DNA of 64,000 bases, from assembly GCF_024623785.1 (NCBI RefSeq), contig NZ_JANKBZ010000041.1, positions 1 to 64,000 on the forward strand. The letters run 5' to 3'. The position numbers were made by a program, and so were the translations under genes. Numbering within the stretch: the stretch's first letter is position 1; the number at the start of each line of letters is the position of its first letter. Source of the stretch: Archangium lipolyticum (GTDB taxonomy: Bacteria; Myxococcota; Myxococcia; Myxococcales; Myxococcaceae). Shown in pieces: positions 8,085-17,633 of the stretch. The notes under the pieces were generated by a model. That model saw only the letters and a program-made list of their open reading frames with translations. It was not told where the DNA came from and did no database searches.

Positions 8085-8101
8085 ACACCCCTCCAGGGTG
8101 T
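8085..8101 (+). other. Small hairpin with CCCCTCC element
   Basis: ACACCC and GGGTGT pair around a CTCCA loop, giving the motif ACCCCTCCA found again twice in the larger hairpins downstream (8276 and 8339). It may be an outlying part of the same RNA or an independent structure. Confidence 0.4.
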
Positions 8102-8228
8102 AGGCTGAAGGCGCAGTCCAGCTGGAATCAGGCGAACTCATGGCCACTCCCAAGTGGGACTGATGGCTTTGCGGGCCAGGGGCTGGCGTTCCGTCCGGTT
8201 TTTCTTTATGTGCCCGCCCGCGAATTTC

Positions 8229-8384
8229 GGGTGGACGCAACGCGTTCCACCCATACAGCCCGTGCTCGCAGGGGAACCCCTCCAAGGCAATCCGCGGCAC
8301 GGGCTGGCTGAAGACTGCGCGCGTCCTCGGGATGCGAAACCCCTCCAAGGTTCAACCCGGGGACGTGCGCAGCCTTGGTTTTCA
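8229..8384 (+). ncRNA. Candidate structured small RNA with tandem anti-SD loops
   Basis: Three stem-loops in a row. The first pairs 8229-8235 with 8246-8252. The second pairs 8256-8265 with 8297-8306 (10 bp, perfect). The third pairs 8315-8331 with 8356-8372 (17 pairs, two of them G-U). The stems of the last two are unrelated in sequence, yet their loops share an identical 13-mer AACCCCTCCAAGG (8275-8287 and 8338-8350). The last stem is followed by CCTTGGTTTT, which could serve as a terminator on the plus strand. The CCCCUCC loops are complementary to Shine-Dalgarno sequences, as in known anti-SD sRNAs. No reading frame of merit covers it. Strand and transcription are inferred. Confidence 0.55.
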
Positions 8385-8537
8385 CACCTGAGCGGAGGAT
8401 GAGAGCTCCGGGTGATGGAAACGCAACCCTTGGCGATCCCCCGCATACCGAGCACGTCCCGCCCCCTGTGAGGGAGGGCTACCCTAAGGGCTTTTCCCTG
8501 TCCCACGACAGGACCTGTGCGGGATGCGAGGTGGCCC

Positions 8538-9281
8538 ATGGGCACGGTGACGATGGCTCTGGTGGCGTGGCTGCTGGCGGGGGTGCCGGAGGCGGCGCCA
8601 CCCCAGGCCGCGGGTGGGACGCCCGGCACGTTCGTGGCGAAGACGCTCAGCGTGCATGGCGAGACGTACCCTTATTCGGTGTACCTGCCGCCGGGGTATC
8701 GCCCGGGGCAGGCGTGGCCGGTCATCCTCGCGCTGCATGGAACGGGCTCGCGGGGAACGGATGGGATGCGGCCGAGGACGCAGAGCCTGGCGGAGGCGGC
8801 GCGGGTGCACCCGGAGCGCTACCCGGCCGTGCTGGTGCTGCCCCAGTGCCCGCCGGACAAGGACTGGAGTGGGGATGTGGCCGACTTCGCCCTCCAGGCC
8901 CTGGAGAACACCCTGGCCGAGTACGGCGGTGACCGGAAGCGGGTGTACCTGACCGGCCAGTCGATGGGGGCGCGGGGCGCGGTGCAACTGGCGGCGAAGT
9001 ATCCCGAGCGTTTCGCGGCGGTGGTGGCCGTGTCCGGCCGGTACACGGATCGCTCGGTGGTGGCGCGGCTCAAGGGCCTGCCCTTGTGGATGTGGCACGG
9101 AGAGGCGGACACCGTGGCCTCCGTCTCCGAGAGCCGCACGCTGGTGGAACTGCTGAAGAGCGCGGGCAGCTCCACCGTGCGCTACACCGAGCTGTCCGGC
9201 CTGGGGCACGAAATCTTCGACACGGTGTACCTCGACGAGGCCGTGAGCACCTGGCTCTTCGCGCAGCGGCGCGGGAAGTGA
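8538..9281 (+). CDS. Secreted alpha/beta hydrolase (PHB depolymerase/esterase-like)
   Basis: A 247-residue protein with an N-terminal signal segment (MGTVTMALVAWLLAG). The fold is evident: YPYSVYLPPGYRPG, VILALHGTGSRGTDG (oxyanion region), LTGQSMGARGAVQLA with the nucleophile serine in GQSMG, the acid in WHGEADTV and the histidine in LSGLGHEIFD. The closest described groups are the carboxylesterase/PHB depolymerase-like enzymes that act on ester or feruloyl bonds outside the cell. The ATG at 8538 is preferred to a GTG at 8517 because GAGGT precedes it and the signal peptide is then compact. Confidence 0.8.
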   Translation: MGTVTMALVAWLLAGVPEAAPPQAAGGTPGTFVAKTLSVHGETYPYSVYLPPGYRPGQAWPVILALHGTGSRGTDGMRPRTQSLAEAARVHPERYPAVLVLPQCPPDKDWSGDVADFALQALENTLAEYGGDRKRVYLTGQSMGARGAVQLAAKYPERFAAVVAVSGRYTDRSVVARLKGLPLWMWHGEADTVASVSESRTLVELLKSAGSSTVRYTELSGLGHEIFDTVYLDEAVSTWLFAQRRGK

Positions 9282-9313
9282 AGGCGGCCCGGCTTCCGGC
9301 TATGACTGCGCGC

Positions 9314-10060
9314 ATGAGCTCTGACGCCATCCGCCTCCTGGACCTGCTGTGGGAACGCTACGCCGCCGAGGTGCCCTACGCGCGCACCTTCGTCCAGCTC
9401 TCCGGGGGAAGCTTCCGCAACGACCACGTCGCGCTCCGCTCCCTCGCCCGGCCCGATGGCGGCATCGCGCTCTTCTCCCGCGTCTTCGAACGCTTCGGCT
9501 GGAAGCCCGCAGGCCAGTACACCTTCCCCGATACGCACCTCTCCGCCATCTATATGTCCCACCCGGAGGGGCTTCCCCGCGTCTTCATCTCCGAGCTCCA
9601 CGCCGACAAGCTCTCGCCCGAGGCCCAGCGCATCCTCTCCTCGCTCCTCGCCGACCCTCCGCCCCCAGACTCCATCGAGGCGCTCGCCGACTGGTTCTCC
9701 GCTCCGCCTCCGCCCGACGAGCCGGCGCTGCTCGCGCTGGAGAAGGAGTCCCAGTACGGCGCGTGGTTGCTCGCCTTCGGCCGCAAGGTGAACCACTTCA
9801 CCGGCGCCGTGGACGACGTGGAGGTGTGGCAGCGGCGCATGCGCGAGGCCGGCGTGCCCATGAAGAGCGAGATCGAAGGCGAGCCGGGCAGTGCCCTCCG
9901 CCAGACGGCCACCCGCGCCGCCTCCGTCTCCATCCGGCTCAAGGATGGGAGCACGCGCGGCTGGCCCTATGCGTACTTCGAGATCGCCCAGCGCGCCCCC
10001 GGCTTCGATGGCTTCCTCGGCCCCCAGGCCCGTGCGCTCTTCGATATGACGAAGCGCTAG
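9314..10060 (+). CDS. DUF1338 family protein (2-oxoadipate dioxygenase/decarboxylase-like)
   Basis: About 248 residues. The block FRNDHVALRSL near residue 35 supplies a histidine of the DUF1338 metal site, QYTFPDTHLSAIYMSHP follows, then RVFISELHAD and, further on, GRKVNHFTGAVDD and a SEIEGEPGS glutamate region. The family is related to the vicinal-oxygen-chelate fold and includes HglS, which converts 2-oxoadipate to 2-hydroxyglutarate in lysine catabolism. Whether this short member has that activity is inference. An ATG at 9302 is an alternative start. The stop codon overlaps the stop of the convergent SDR gene (shared CTAG). Confidence 0.78.
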   Translation: MSSDAIRLLDLLWERYAAEVPYARTFVQLSGGSFRNDHVALRSLARPDGGIALFSRVFERFGWKPAGQYTFPDTHLSAIYMSHPEGLPRVFISELHADKLSPEAQRILSSLLADPPPPDSIEALADWFSAPPPPDEPALLALEKESQYGAWLLAFGRKVNHFTGAVDDVEVWQRRMREAGVPMKSEIEGEPGSALRQTATRAASVSIRLKDGSTRGWPYAYFEIAQRAPGFDGFLGPQARALFDMTKR

Positions 10061-10779
10061 AACTTCTCCGTCGCGGGGCGCACGTCCAGCTCCTGCGTCC
10101 ACGCGGAGGGGTCCTGACGGTGCAGCTGCCAGTACGTCTCCGCGATGGCGTCCGGTGACAGCATCGTCGACGTCTCGCGCCCCGGCACCATGCTCCGCAC
10201 CCGCTGCGTGTCGATCATCCCATCGATGACGACGTGGGCCACGTGGATGCCCTTCGGTCCGAGCTCGCGCGCCAGCGATTGGGCCAGGGCCCTCAGTCCG
10301 AACTTCCCCACCGCGAACGCGGAGAACCGCGCCGCGCCTCGAAGCGAGGCCGTGGCTCCCGTGAACAGCAGCGTGCCCCTCCCGCGCTCCAGCATCGCTG
10401 GCACCACCTCGCGCGCCGTGAGGAAGCCGCCCATGCAGCCGATCCTCCACGAGGATTCGAACTGCTCCGGCGTCAGCTCCAGGAGCCCCGCCTGCGCGAA
10501 TGTTCCCGCGTTGTAGATGCAGACCTCTGGCGCGCCGAGCTCCGCGCGCATCCTGGCGAAGGCGGACCGCAGCGAGGCCTCGTCCGCCGCGTCCGCCACG
10601 TAGACGCCCGCACGTGCTCCTGTCTTCTCGAGCTCCTGCCGCACCGGGAGCAGGCTCGACTCGCTCCGGGCGAACAGGCCCACGGCATATCCCTCCCGGG
10701 CGAAGCGGCGCGCCAGCGCCGCCCCCAGTCCCGGGCCCGCTCCAATCACCGCTGCTGTCCTGGGTGTGTTCATGACCAT
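10057..10779 (-). CDS. Short-chain dehydrogenase/reductase with Phe in place of catalytic Tyr
   Basis: A 240-residue SDR with the dinucleotide-binding GAGPGLGAALARRFA at the N-terminus, YNAGTF (NAG motif), and FTGATASLRGAARFSAFAVGKFGLRAL in the active-site region. The canonical YxxxK reads FAVGK, so the catalytic tyrosine is replaced by Phe while the lysine stays. The same replacement is, as I recall, found in a subgroup of SDRs with GATASLRG, so this may be a family trait. Substrate unknown. ATG codons at 10779 and 10773 are both possible. Its end overlaps the DUF1338 gene. Confidence 0.8.
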   Translation of the reverse strand: MVMNTPRTAAVIGAGPGLGAALARRFAREGYAVGLFARSESSLLPVRQELEKTGARAGVYVADAADEASLRSAFARMRAELGAPEVCIYNAGTFAQAGLLELTPEQFESSWRIGCMGGFLTAREVVPAMLERGRGTLLFTGATASLRGAARFSAFAVGKFGLRALAQSLARELGPKGIHVAHVVIDGMIDTQRVRSMVPGRETSTMLSPDAIAETYWQLHRQDPSAWTQELDVRPATEKF

Positions 10780-10857
10780 GACATAACACCCTCCACTTTC
10801 CGTGAAGGGCCACTCATGTTAGGGCGGGTCCTCTCGGCCGCGGAGGAAGGGTTCAAG

Positions 10858-11472
10858 ATGGAGCCGCGTCACCTCGTCACGCAAGTGCTCGGAGTGTCGG
10901 TGATGGCGCTGACGGGCTGGTGGGCCGTGGTGGAGTCGCGGCGGGACTGGAAGCTCAGGCGCATCCCCCTCCTACGAGGGCCCATGAGCGCCCGCGTGCT
11001 GCTCGTCGTTCTCGCCATGGTGGCGTTGGTGCCCGTTGTCGCCGTCTCGATCTTCTCCCAGGAGTTGGTCCCCCGCGACTCACCCCTCTGGTTCGTGGCC
11101 ACACTCGGGTGGCTTTCGATCAGCGTCGTCTTGGGATTGATAGCGCTCATCACCCGTCAGCTGCGGAGTGGTGCCGAGGGATGGTTGACCGTACAGGGTG
11201 ACGAGACGCTCCTGCTCGATGTCGATGGCACCACGTCGACGTTCGTGCTGGGCGTGGGAGCCGTGCGCGCGTACTTCATCGACGGCGCGCCGCAGTACGT
11301 TCAATTCGTGTTGACGGATGGCGAGAACGTCGCGTTCTTCCGGGGCGCGGTGGGGATCCGGGACATGAAGCTGGTGACGCAGGGCAGGGTGGTCCCCGCC
11401 CAGGGTCTGATGATCGGCAGCTCCATGAAGCCCCTCCTCGGGTGGCTTCGGCCCTTCATGACCACCGATTGA
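10858..11472 (+). CDS. Membrane protein of unknown function
   Basis: A 204-residue protein with three hydrophobic segments (residues ~8-20, ~42-63 and ~76-98) and a soluble, beta-rich C-terminal half (LTVQGDETLLLDVDGT, VQFVLTDGENVAFFRG). The layout resembles small bacterial proteins with a membrane anchor and a PH-like domain, but I cannot name the family. The ATG at 10858 is chosen because GGAGGAAGGG precedes it; the frame stays open upstream with an ATG at 10816. It is convergent with the trehalase gene after 31 bp. Confidence 0.65.
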   Translation: MEPRHLVTQVLGVSVMALTGWWAVVESRRDWKLRRIPLLRGPMSARVLLVVLAMVALVPVVAVSIFSQELVPRDSPLWFVATLGWLSISVVLGLIALITRQLRSGAEGWLTVQGDETLLLDVDGTTSTFVLGVGAVRAYFIDGAPQYVQFVLTDGENVAFFRGAVGIRDMKLVTQGRVVPAQGLMIGSSMKPLLGWLRPFMTTD

Positions 11473-11503
11473 CGACCGTCCCGGCCCGTGGCCTCCTGGC
11501 AGG

Positions 11504-13261
11504 TCAGGGTCCCCTGCTCGGAGAGGGCCGCCTCTCCCTCGCCGGAGGGCGGGCCTGGCGTTTCTCGTGGTGCCCGGGCTCTTGCTGGAGCCCGTGCAGC
11601 AGCTCCAGGAAGACGCCGTTGGTCCACCCGAAGCCAACGACGTTCGCCCTGTACCCCTTCGTCACATCCACCTCCGAGGTGCAGGCCACCACGTCGTACT
11701 TCTCCAGGATGACCCCCGTCTTCGCCCCTGGAAGCTTGCTCGTGCGGCGGAAGTCTCCGGCCACCAGGTCGAGGTACTTGCGCGAGAGCCGGTCGGCCTC
11801 CTTGTCGTAGCCGTAATGGCGCATGCCCTCGATGGAGAGGAGGTGCGCGGGCGCCCATCCAAAGGGGAAGTCCCACTGGGCTCCCGTCTTCCGCTGGCTC
11901 ATCGCCAGGCCGCAGGGCTGCTCGAAGCGGGAGAGGTTGGACAGCAGCGCCCGAGCCTGCTCGGGCGAGGCCTGCTCCGCCCAGAGCGGGTAGAACGTCG
12001 TCGCGTATTCGTAGGTCGAGCGCTGGCCCGTCGTGAAGTCGTAGTCGAAGTACATCCCGCGCTTCGCGTCCCACATGTACCGGTTCATCCGCTCCTTGCG
12101 TTGGGCGGCCCGCTCCCGCCATCTGCTCGCGTCGGCGGTGCGGCCCAGCTGCGTACTGATGCGCTCGAGGTCCTTCTCCGTCTTGTAGAGCAGGCTGTTC
12201 AGGTCCACCGCGGCGTAGTGGTGCGTCCCCGCGCCGTAGGGCCCGAAGCGGAAGGAGACGTCGTACCCCGACTCCCTCATGGCCCGGTCTCCCTTGTAGA
12301 AATCCTCGGTGAGGGTGTGGGCCTGCTGCGACGTACACTCGACAGCGATCGTTCCCGGCGTCTGCTCACAGACCTGCGTGGTGAACACGGGGTTCACCGG
12401 GGAGTCCGCCTTGGTGCCCACGGGCACCTCCTTCATGTAGGGCTTGCCCTCCTCCGGGTGCTGCATGAAGTACCAGACCGTGTCCCGGTAGTGGCGGTTG
12501 TCATCGGCGATCTCCGGCACGGGACCCTCGCCATGATCGAAGTAGCGCGACAGCCCCGTGTCGCCCGCCAGGTGCGCGCCCCTCGTCCACATCTCGTAGT
12601 CGCGGACCATGTAGGGGAGGGCTTCCTCCAGCCACGCGCGCCGCTCCGCCTCGCCGAGCTTCCCCTCGTCGTACACGGCCATCACCATCGAGGACAGGAA
12701 GGGCGGTTGCGAGCGGGTGAGGTAGTAGGTGCGGTTGGCATTGAGCACCGACCCGTAGTGTTGGACCTCGAAGAGGAAGTTGCGCACCATGCCCTGGGCC
12801 AGCTCCGATCGGCCGTCGCGCAGCAGCCCTCGAAGGATGAAGTAGCTGTCCCAGCCATACATCTCGTTGAACCGGCCGCCCGGCACCACGTACGGATGCT
12901 CCAGGTAGAGCAACCCCTGGGCCTGGAGCTTCCTCACGTCCACCTGCCCCGGCCCGGTGATGACCTGCGGCAGACGTTGGACCTGTACCTGGGGGCACTT
13001 CTGGCGCAGGGCCTGGACCGACGCGGGCTCGGGCAGGTTCATCGGCAGGTAGAGCACGGAGCGGTCGCCGAGCTTGGGATCCACCACCACCTCGCATGAG
13101 CTCTGGGAGCGCGTCAGCACGTCCCAACTCCGGGAGATGTACTCGAGGACGTCCCCGTATCCCCGCGGCTCCTCCCTGGCTTCGGCGCTCGTGGCCACCG
13201 ACATCGCGAGCACGAGACCCATGACCCATACGGGCATTCCTGACCGTCGAGTTCCCGTCAT
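11504..13261 (-). CDS. treA: Periplasmic trehalase (GH37)
   Basis: A 585-residue glycoside hydrolase that splits trehalose into two glucose units. The two family-37 signatures are present: PGGRFNEMYGWDSYF near residue 126 and QWDFPFGWAP near residue 463. The general-acid region GYDVSFRFGP is also recognisable. A Sec-type signal peptide (MTGTRRSGMPVWVMG...ATSAEA) indicates export. The start at 13261 is supported by a strong GGGAGGGGG just upstream, although the frame runs open well beyond. It is divergent from the multi-PAS kinase. A Lys/Arg/Pro-rich tail after residue 560 is not part of the catalytic domain. Confidence 0.92.
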   Translation of the reverse strand: MTGTRRSGMPVWVMGLVLAMSVATSAEAREEPRGYGDVLEYISRSWDVLTRSQSSCEVVVDPKLGDRSVLYLPMNLPEPASVQALRQKCPQVQVQRLPQVITGPGQVDVRKLQAQGLLYLEHPYVVPGGRFNEMYGWDSYFILRGLLRDGRSELAQGMVRNFLFEVQHYGSVLNANRTYYLTRSQPPFLSSMVMAVYDEGKLGEAERRAWLEEALPYMVRDYEMWTRGAHLAGDTGLSRYFDHGEGPVPEIADDNRHYRDTVWYFMQHPEEGKPYMKEVPVGTKADSPVNPVFTTQVCEQTPGTIAVECTSQQAHTLTEDFYKGDRAMRESGYDVSFRFGPYGAGTHHYAAVDLNSLLYKTEKDLERISTQLGRTADASRWRERAAQRKERMNRYMWDAKRGMYFDYDFTTGQRSTYEYATTFYPLWAEQASPEQARALLSNLSRFEQPCGLAMSQRKTGAQWDFPFGWAPAHLLSIEGMRHYGYDKEADRLSRKYLDLVAGDFRRTSKLPGAKTGVILEKYDVVACTSEVDVTKGYRANVVGFGWTNGVFLELLHGLQQEPGHHEKRQARPPARERRPSPSRGP

Positions 13262-13486
13262 GTCCCCCTCCCATCCCAGGTTTCGCGGGAAGCTGTTCAT
13301 TCCCGGCCGTGTGTGCATCGTGTCTCCAAACGCTCCCAAGGTTCCTGTTCCGACGCGCTGGCCGGGTACCGTCCGGCTGGGCCCTCGTTGCAGCCGGGGT
13401 GCTCGCGCCCAGATCCTTGAATCCCGTCCCTTCCCTTCCGCGCGCGGGAGAGCGGGATACGGCTGACCGAGAGGAGGGCCGAACGG

Positions 13487-16400
13487 TTGCCGCCAACCAC
13501 ACACAGCGCTCCCGATGGGTTGGAGGAGCCAAGAGACGAGCCGCACTCGAAGGAGGCGCTCGGTCTCCGGGGTGGGTTGGCCCTGCTCATGGTGGAGCAG
13601 GCGGGGGATGACGCGCTCGTCGGTCTCGACCTGAAGGGCCGCATCACCCTGTGGAGCCCGGGCGCGGAGCGGCTCACCGGTCATTCGAGGGCCGATCTCC
13701 TGGGCGAGCCCCTCTCCGCCCTCTATCCGCCCGAGGAGTGGGAGCAGGTGGCGAGGGACCTGCGTCAGGCCGGGTTGAAAGGCCGTATCGAGGTGGAGGG
13801 CTGGCGCGTGCGGAGCGATGGCACCCGCTTCCTCGCACTGCAGGTGATCACCGCCCTGCATGATACGGGCGGCGGGCTGGCCGGGTTCGCTGTCTCCCTG
13901 CGGTCCGCCGAGGAGCAGGGCGCGCTCCAACTGCTGCGTGACGTGGGCGAGCGCATCCTCGAGTCCGTGGACGAAGGCATCTACGGGCTGGATCTCGAGG
14001 GCCGCACCACCTTCGTCAATCCGGCCGCGGCGCGCATGCTGGGCTGGAAGCCCGAGGAGCTCATCGGCAGGTCCCTGCATGCGCTCATCCACCATACGCG
14101 CCAGGACGGCACGCCCAGCCCCGAGGCCGAGTGTGTGCTCTACGCCGCGTTCCGTGATGGGCAGACCCACCACGCGGTGGACGAGGTGTTCTGGCGGCGC
14201 GATGGCACCTGCTTCCCGGTGGAGTACCGCAGCAGCCCCGTCCGGCAGGGTGAACACATCATCGGGGCGGTCATCACCTTCACCGATATCTCCACGCGGG
14301 TGCGCCACGAGGCCCGCGAGCGCCAGCTCATCCGCGAACAGGCCGCGCGGGTGGAGGCGGAGGCGGCCGAGCAGCGCGTGCGCCGGATGCTGGAGAGCAT
14401 CACCGATGCCTTCGTCGCCCTGGACCGGGCCTGGCGCTTCACCTATGTCAACCACCGCGCCGAGGAGCTGTCTCACCGCTCACGCGAGGAGATGCTCGGG
14501 CGCACCATCCTGGAGGTGTTCCCGGGGTTCATCGGCTCGCGCGCCGAGCGGGAGTACCGCACCGCCCTCACCGAGGGACGGGCCGTCCGCTTCGAGGAGC
14601 ACGACCCACCACGCAACACCTGGGTGGAGATCCACGCCTATCCCTCGGAGGAGGGGCTCGCCATCTACTTCCGGGACATCACCGAGCGCAAACGCACGGA
14701 GCAGCGGCTGCGCCTCTTCGAGTCCATGGTGGTGAATGCCCATGACGGCGTGATCGTCCTCGTTCCGGCGCGAGGGAGAGAGGAAGGCCGCTGGGACATC
14801 GTCTATGCCAACGAGGCCTTCTCCCGGATGACGGGTTTCAGCCTCGAGGAGCTCCAGCGGCGGAGCTCGATGGCGCTGGTGGGGCCCGAGACGGACGCGG
14901 CTGCCCTCGAGCGCCTCATCGGGTCGATGAAGCGGCAGGAGCCCTGCCGGGAGGAGCTGCTCCTCTACCGCCAGGACGGCTCCACCTTCTGGTCGGAGAA
15001 TGCCCTGGTGCCGGTGAAGGAGGATGAGGACGAGGGGGGGAGGACGCACTGGGTGGCGGTGATGCGCGAGGTGACGGAGCGCAAGCGGGCGGAGGAGGCG
15101 GCGTTGCGGCTCGCCCGGGAGGAGGCGGCGCGGACCGTGGCCGAGGTGGCGCGCGCGCGCATCGAGGACCTCCTGGAGAGCATCACCGACGCCTTCGTCG
15201 CCCTGGACCGCGAGCAGCACATCACCTTCGCCAACCAGCGGGCGGCCGAGGTGCTGCGGCGGCCACGCGAGCAGCTCCTGGGACAGCGCCTGGGGGAGGT
15301 GTTCTCGGATGAAGGCGCGCGCGATCTCTTGCACGGGGTGGGCCGGGTGCTGGAGGGCCATGGCGCTTCCGAGTGCGAGATGTACCTCGCCTCGCTCGAG
15401 GCCTGGTTCGAGTGCCACACCAGCCCCTCCAGCGAGGGCGCCTCCGTGTACCTGCGCGAGGTGACGGCACGCAAACGGGCGGAGGAGGCCCGCCGCCGGC
15501 TCAGCTCCATCATCGAGGCCACTCCGGACCTCGTGGGCAGCACGGACGCGCAGGGGCGGGGGCTCTACCTCAACCGCGCCGGGCGGCGCATGGTGGGAAT
15601 GGCGGACGACCAGGACGCCAGCGCCTGGAGCATCGCCTCGGCCCACCCGACCTGGGCCGCGCGGCGCCTGCTGGGCGAGGGCGTGCCCACCGCGCTGCGC
15701 GAGGGCATGTGGAGGGGCGAGACGGCGCTGCTCTCTCCGGAGGGGCGGGAGCTGCCCGTCTCCCAGGTGCTGCTCGCCCACCGCGAGCCGGAGGGGGGAC
15801 TGGAGATGTTCTCCACCATCATGCGGGACATCTCGGACCGCAAGCGCGCCGAGGAGTCGCAGCAGTTCCTCTCCGAGAGCAGCCGGGTGCTGGTGGCCGC
15901 GCTGGAGTACGAGGCCACGCTGCGGAGCCTGGCCCGGCTGGTGGTGCCGCGCCTGGCGGACTACTGCGTGGTGGGGACGTTGCAGGGAGACGAGGTGCAC
16001 CGGGTGGCCATGGCGCACAGGGTGCCCGAGCAGGAGGCGCTGCTGCGCCGGATCGGGTGGGTGCGGCCCCGGTGCCACACCGTGGTGGGCGTGCAGAGCG
16101 TGCTGCGCACCGGCGAGCCGGAGCTCGTCCCCGAGGTGACGGAGGTCTGGCTGCGGGCCTCCGCCGAGGACGAGGAGGACTTCGCCACGCAACGCGCGCT
16201 GGCGCCGCGCTCGCTGATGATCGTCCCCCTGGTGGCGCGGGGGCGGACGCTGGGCGCCATCACCTTCGCCACCACCGCGGAGTCGGAGCGGCGCTACGGC
16301 CCGGCGGACCTCTCGCTCGCCGAGGGGCTGGTGGGGCGGGCCGCCCTCACCATCGACAACGCCCGGCTCTACATGGAGTCCCAGCAGGCCACGCAAGCGA

Positions 16401-17086
16401 GGGACGATGTGCTGGCCGTCGTCTCGCACGACCTGCGCAACCCCCTCAACGTCATCTCCCTGGGCGCCACCTATCTGCTCAAGCACCTGCCCTCGGGCAC
16501 GGAGGGAAACTCGTGGCGCAAGCAGGCGGAGCTGATGCGGCGCTCGGCGGACCGGGCCGTCCGCCTCATCCAGGACCTGCTGGAGGTGGCGAGGATCGAA
16601 GCGGGGCGCCTGGTGGTGGAGCGCAACCCGGAGGACTCGCGCCGGTTGCTGGACGAGGTCATCGAGCTGCACCGGCCCCTGGCGGAGACGCGGGGACTGC
16701 GGCTGGAGCGCGAGGTGGAGGGCGCGCTCCCGCTGGTGCTGGTGGACCGGAGCCGGGTGTTGCAGGTGTTCTCCAACCTCATCGGCAATGCGCTGCGCTA
16801 CACGCCCGAGGGCGGGCTCATCACCGTGGGAGCCCGGCGCGAGGCGGGCATGGTGCGCTTCCAAGTCAGGGACACGGGGACGGGCATCGCGCCGGAGAGC
16901 CTGCCCCACCTCTTCGACCGCTACTGGCAGGCGAAGGGTTCTCGCGAGGGCGCGGGGCTGGGGCTGCCCATCGCCAAGGGCATCGTCGAGGCCCATGGCG
17001 GGCGCATCCAGGTGGAGAGCCAGCCCGGCCGGGGCAGCACCTTCTCCTTCACCCTGCCGGTGTACGAGGCGCCACCAGCGCCGTGA
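13487..17086 (+). CDS. Soluble sensor histidine kinase with six PAS domains and a GAF domain
   Basis: A 1199-residue kinase without TM segments. I count six PAS units, starting near residues 35, 155, 300, 405, 560 and 680, several closed by the [15 protein letters not shown] linker. Units 3 and 5 share [14 protein letters not shown], suggesting internal duplication. A GAF domain (about 790-960) precedes the HisKA dimerisation helix with the phospho-acceptor H981 in SHDLRNP. The ATPase domain has the N-box [11 protein letters not shown], the G1 box DTGTGI and the G2 box GAGLGLPI. There is no receiver domain and no neighbouring regulator, so its partner is elsewhere. TTG start with GAGAGGAGGG upstream. 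The 3' end overlaps the convergent GNAT gene by 38 bp. Confidence 0.88.
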   Translation: MPPTTHSAPDGLEEPRDEPHSKEALGLRGGLALLMVEQAGDDALVGLDLKGRITLWSPGAERLTGHSRADLLGEPLSALYPPEEWEQVARDLRQAGLKGRIEVEGWRVRSDGTRFLALQVITALHDTGGGLAGFAVSLRSAEEQGALQLLRDVGERILESVDEGIYGLDLEGRTTFVNPAAARMLGWKPEELIGRSLHALIHHTRQDGTPSPEAECVLYAAFRDGQTHHAVDEVFWRRDGTCFPVEYRSSPVRQGEHIIGAVITFTDISTRVRHEARERQLIREQAARVEAEAAEQRVRRMLESITDAFVALDRAWRFTYVNHRAEELSHRSREEMLGRTILEVFPGFIGSRAEREYRTALTEGRAVRFEEHDPPRNTWVEIHAYPSEEGLAIYFRDITERKRTEQRLRLFESMVVNAHDGVIVLVPARGREEGRWDIVYANEAFSRMTGFSLEELQRRSSMALVGPETDAAALERLIGSMKRQEPCREELLLYRQDGSTFWSENALVPVKEDEDEGGRTHWVAVMREVTERKRAEEAALRLAREEAARTVAEVARARIEDLLESITDAFVALDREQHITFANQRAAEVLRRPREQLLGQRLGEVFSDEGARDLLHGVGRVLEGHGASECEMYLASLEAWFECHTSPSSEGASVYLREVTARKRAEEARRRLSSIIEATPDLVGSTDAQGRGLYLNRAGRRMVGMADDQDASAWSIASAHPTWAARRLLGEGVPTALREGMWRGETALLSPEGRELPVSQVLLAHREPEGGLEMFSTIMRDISDRKRAEESQQFLSESSRVLVAALEYEATLRSLARLVVPRLADYCVVGTLQGDEVHRVAMAHRVPEQEALLRRIGWVRPRCHTVVGVQSVLRTGEPELVPEVTEVWLRASAEDEEDFATQRALAPRSLMIVPLVARGRTLGAITFATTAESERRYGPADLSLAEGLVGRAALTIDNARLYMESQQATQARDDVLAVVSHDLRNPLNVISLGATYLLKHLPSGTEGNSWRKQAELMRRSADRAVRLIQDLLEVARIEAGRLVVERNPEDSRRLLDEVIELHRPLAETRGLRLEREVEGALPLVLVDRSRVLQVFSNLIGNALRYTPEGGLITVGARREAGMVRFQVRDTGTGIAPESLPHLFDRYWQAKGSREGAGLGLPIAKGIVEAHGGRIQVESQPGRGSTFSFTLPVYEAPPAP

Positions 17087-17633
17087 GGACGTGGTCGCGC
17101 CAGCGGTCCTGGATGAGGACGAGCTCGCGCGCCAGGCCCTCGACGCTGAAGCCGAGGCGGCGCAGCACGGCGGCGCTGCGGTGGTTCTCCGGCAGGTGGT
17201 TGGCCTGGATGCGGTGCAGGCCCATGGGCCCGAAGGCGTAGTCGCACACGGCGCGCACCGCCTCGGTCATCAATCCCTGGCCCTGGTGGCCCAGGTCGAG
17301 CCCGAAGCCCATCTCGCAGGACTGGAGGGGGCCGCGGCGGATGTCCGTGAGGGACACGCTGCCGATGACGGGCGCGGCGGTGAGGGGCGCATCGCGTGAC
17401 AGGAGGAAGAGGCGCAGGGCGAGACCCCGCCGCCAGTCCTCGGCGTCCTGGGCCAGCCGTGAGCGCCACCAGGTATGGGTGAAGAAGTTGTCGGGACGCG
17501 CGGGCGAGACGGGGCCGAGGTGCTCGCGGTTGGCCTCGTGGTAGGCCAGCACGCGCGCGGCGGCGTCCGGTGGCAGCATGGCCAGGTTCAGACGCCGGGT
17601 GGTGAGCAGGACGGGCGGGTTGTCCAGGGGCAT
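17049..17633 (-). CDS. RimJ/RimL-type GNAT acetyltransferase
   Basis: A 194-residue acetyltransferase: [12 protein letters not shown] at the N-terminus, [25 protein letters not shown] in the central strands, [19 protein letters not shown] in the acetyl-CoA loop, and [23 protein letters not shown] at the end. These are features of ribosomal-protein-alanine or related N-acetyltransferases. The target is not known. The ATG at 17633 is used; upstream codons in the open frame are low-complexity. It overlaps the end of the multi-PAS kinase gene. Confidence 0.85.
   Translation of the reverse strand: MPLDNPPVLLTTRRLNLAMLPPDAAARVLAYHEANREHLGPVSPARPDNFFTHTWWRSRLAQDAEDWRRGLALRLFLLSRDAPLTAAPVIGSVSLTDIRRGPLQSCEMGFGLDLGHQGQGLMTEAVRAVCDYAFGPMGLHRIQANHLPENHRSAAVLRRLGFSVEGLARELVLIQDRWRDHVLTALVAPRTPAG

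Larger units (their letters stand above)
8020..8537. other. Non-coding stretch between GlsB-like gene and esterase
   Basis: About 515 bp with no convincing gene. It holds the ACCGTACAA tandem, the small CCCCTCC hairpin, a short CCACT/AGTGG hairpin at 8143-8156, the candidate sRNA, and after 8385 an unassigned stretch with a weak AGGG...CCCT hairpin near 8490. The frames that cross it have no codon bias or ribosome site that I would trust. Confidence 0.6.

Noticed and set aside
8229-8384. Identification of the hairpin RNA as the known myxobacterial sRNA Pxr
   Set aside because: As I recall, Pxr lies between nla19 and an NADH dehydrogenase gene, neither of which is here, and its loops rather than its stems vary. 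The present element shows the opposite pattern.
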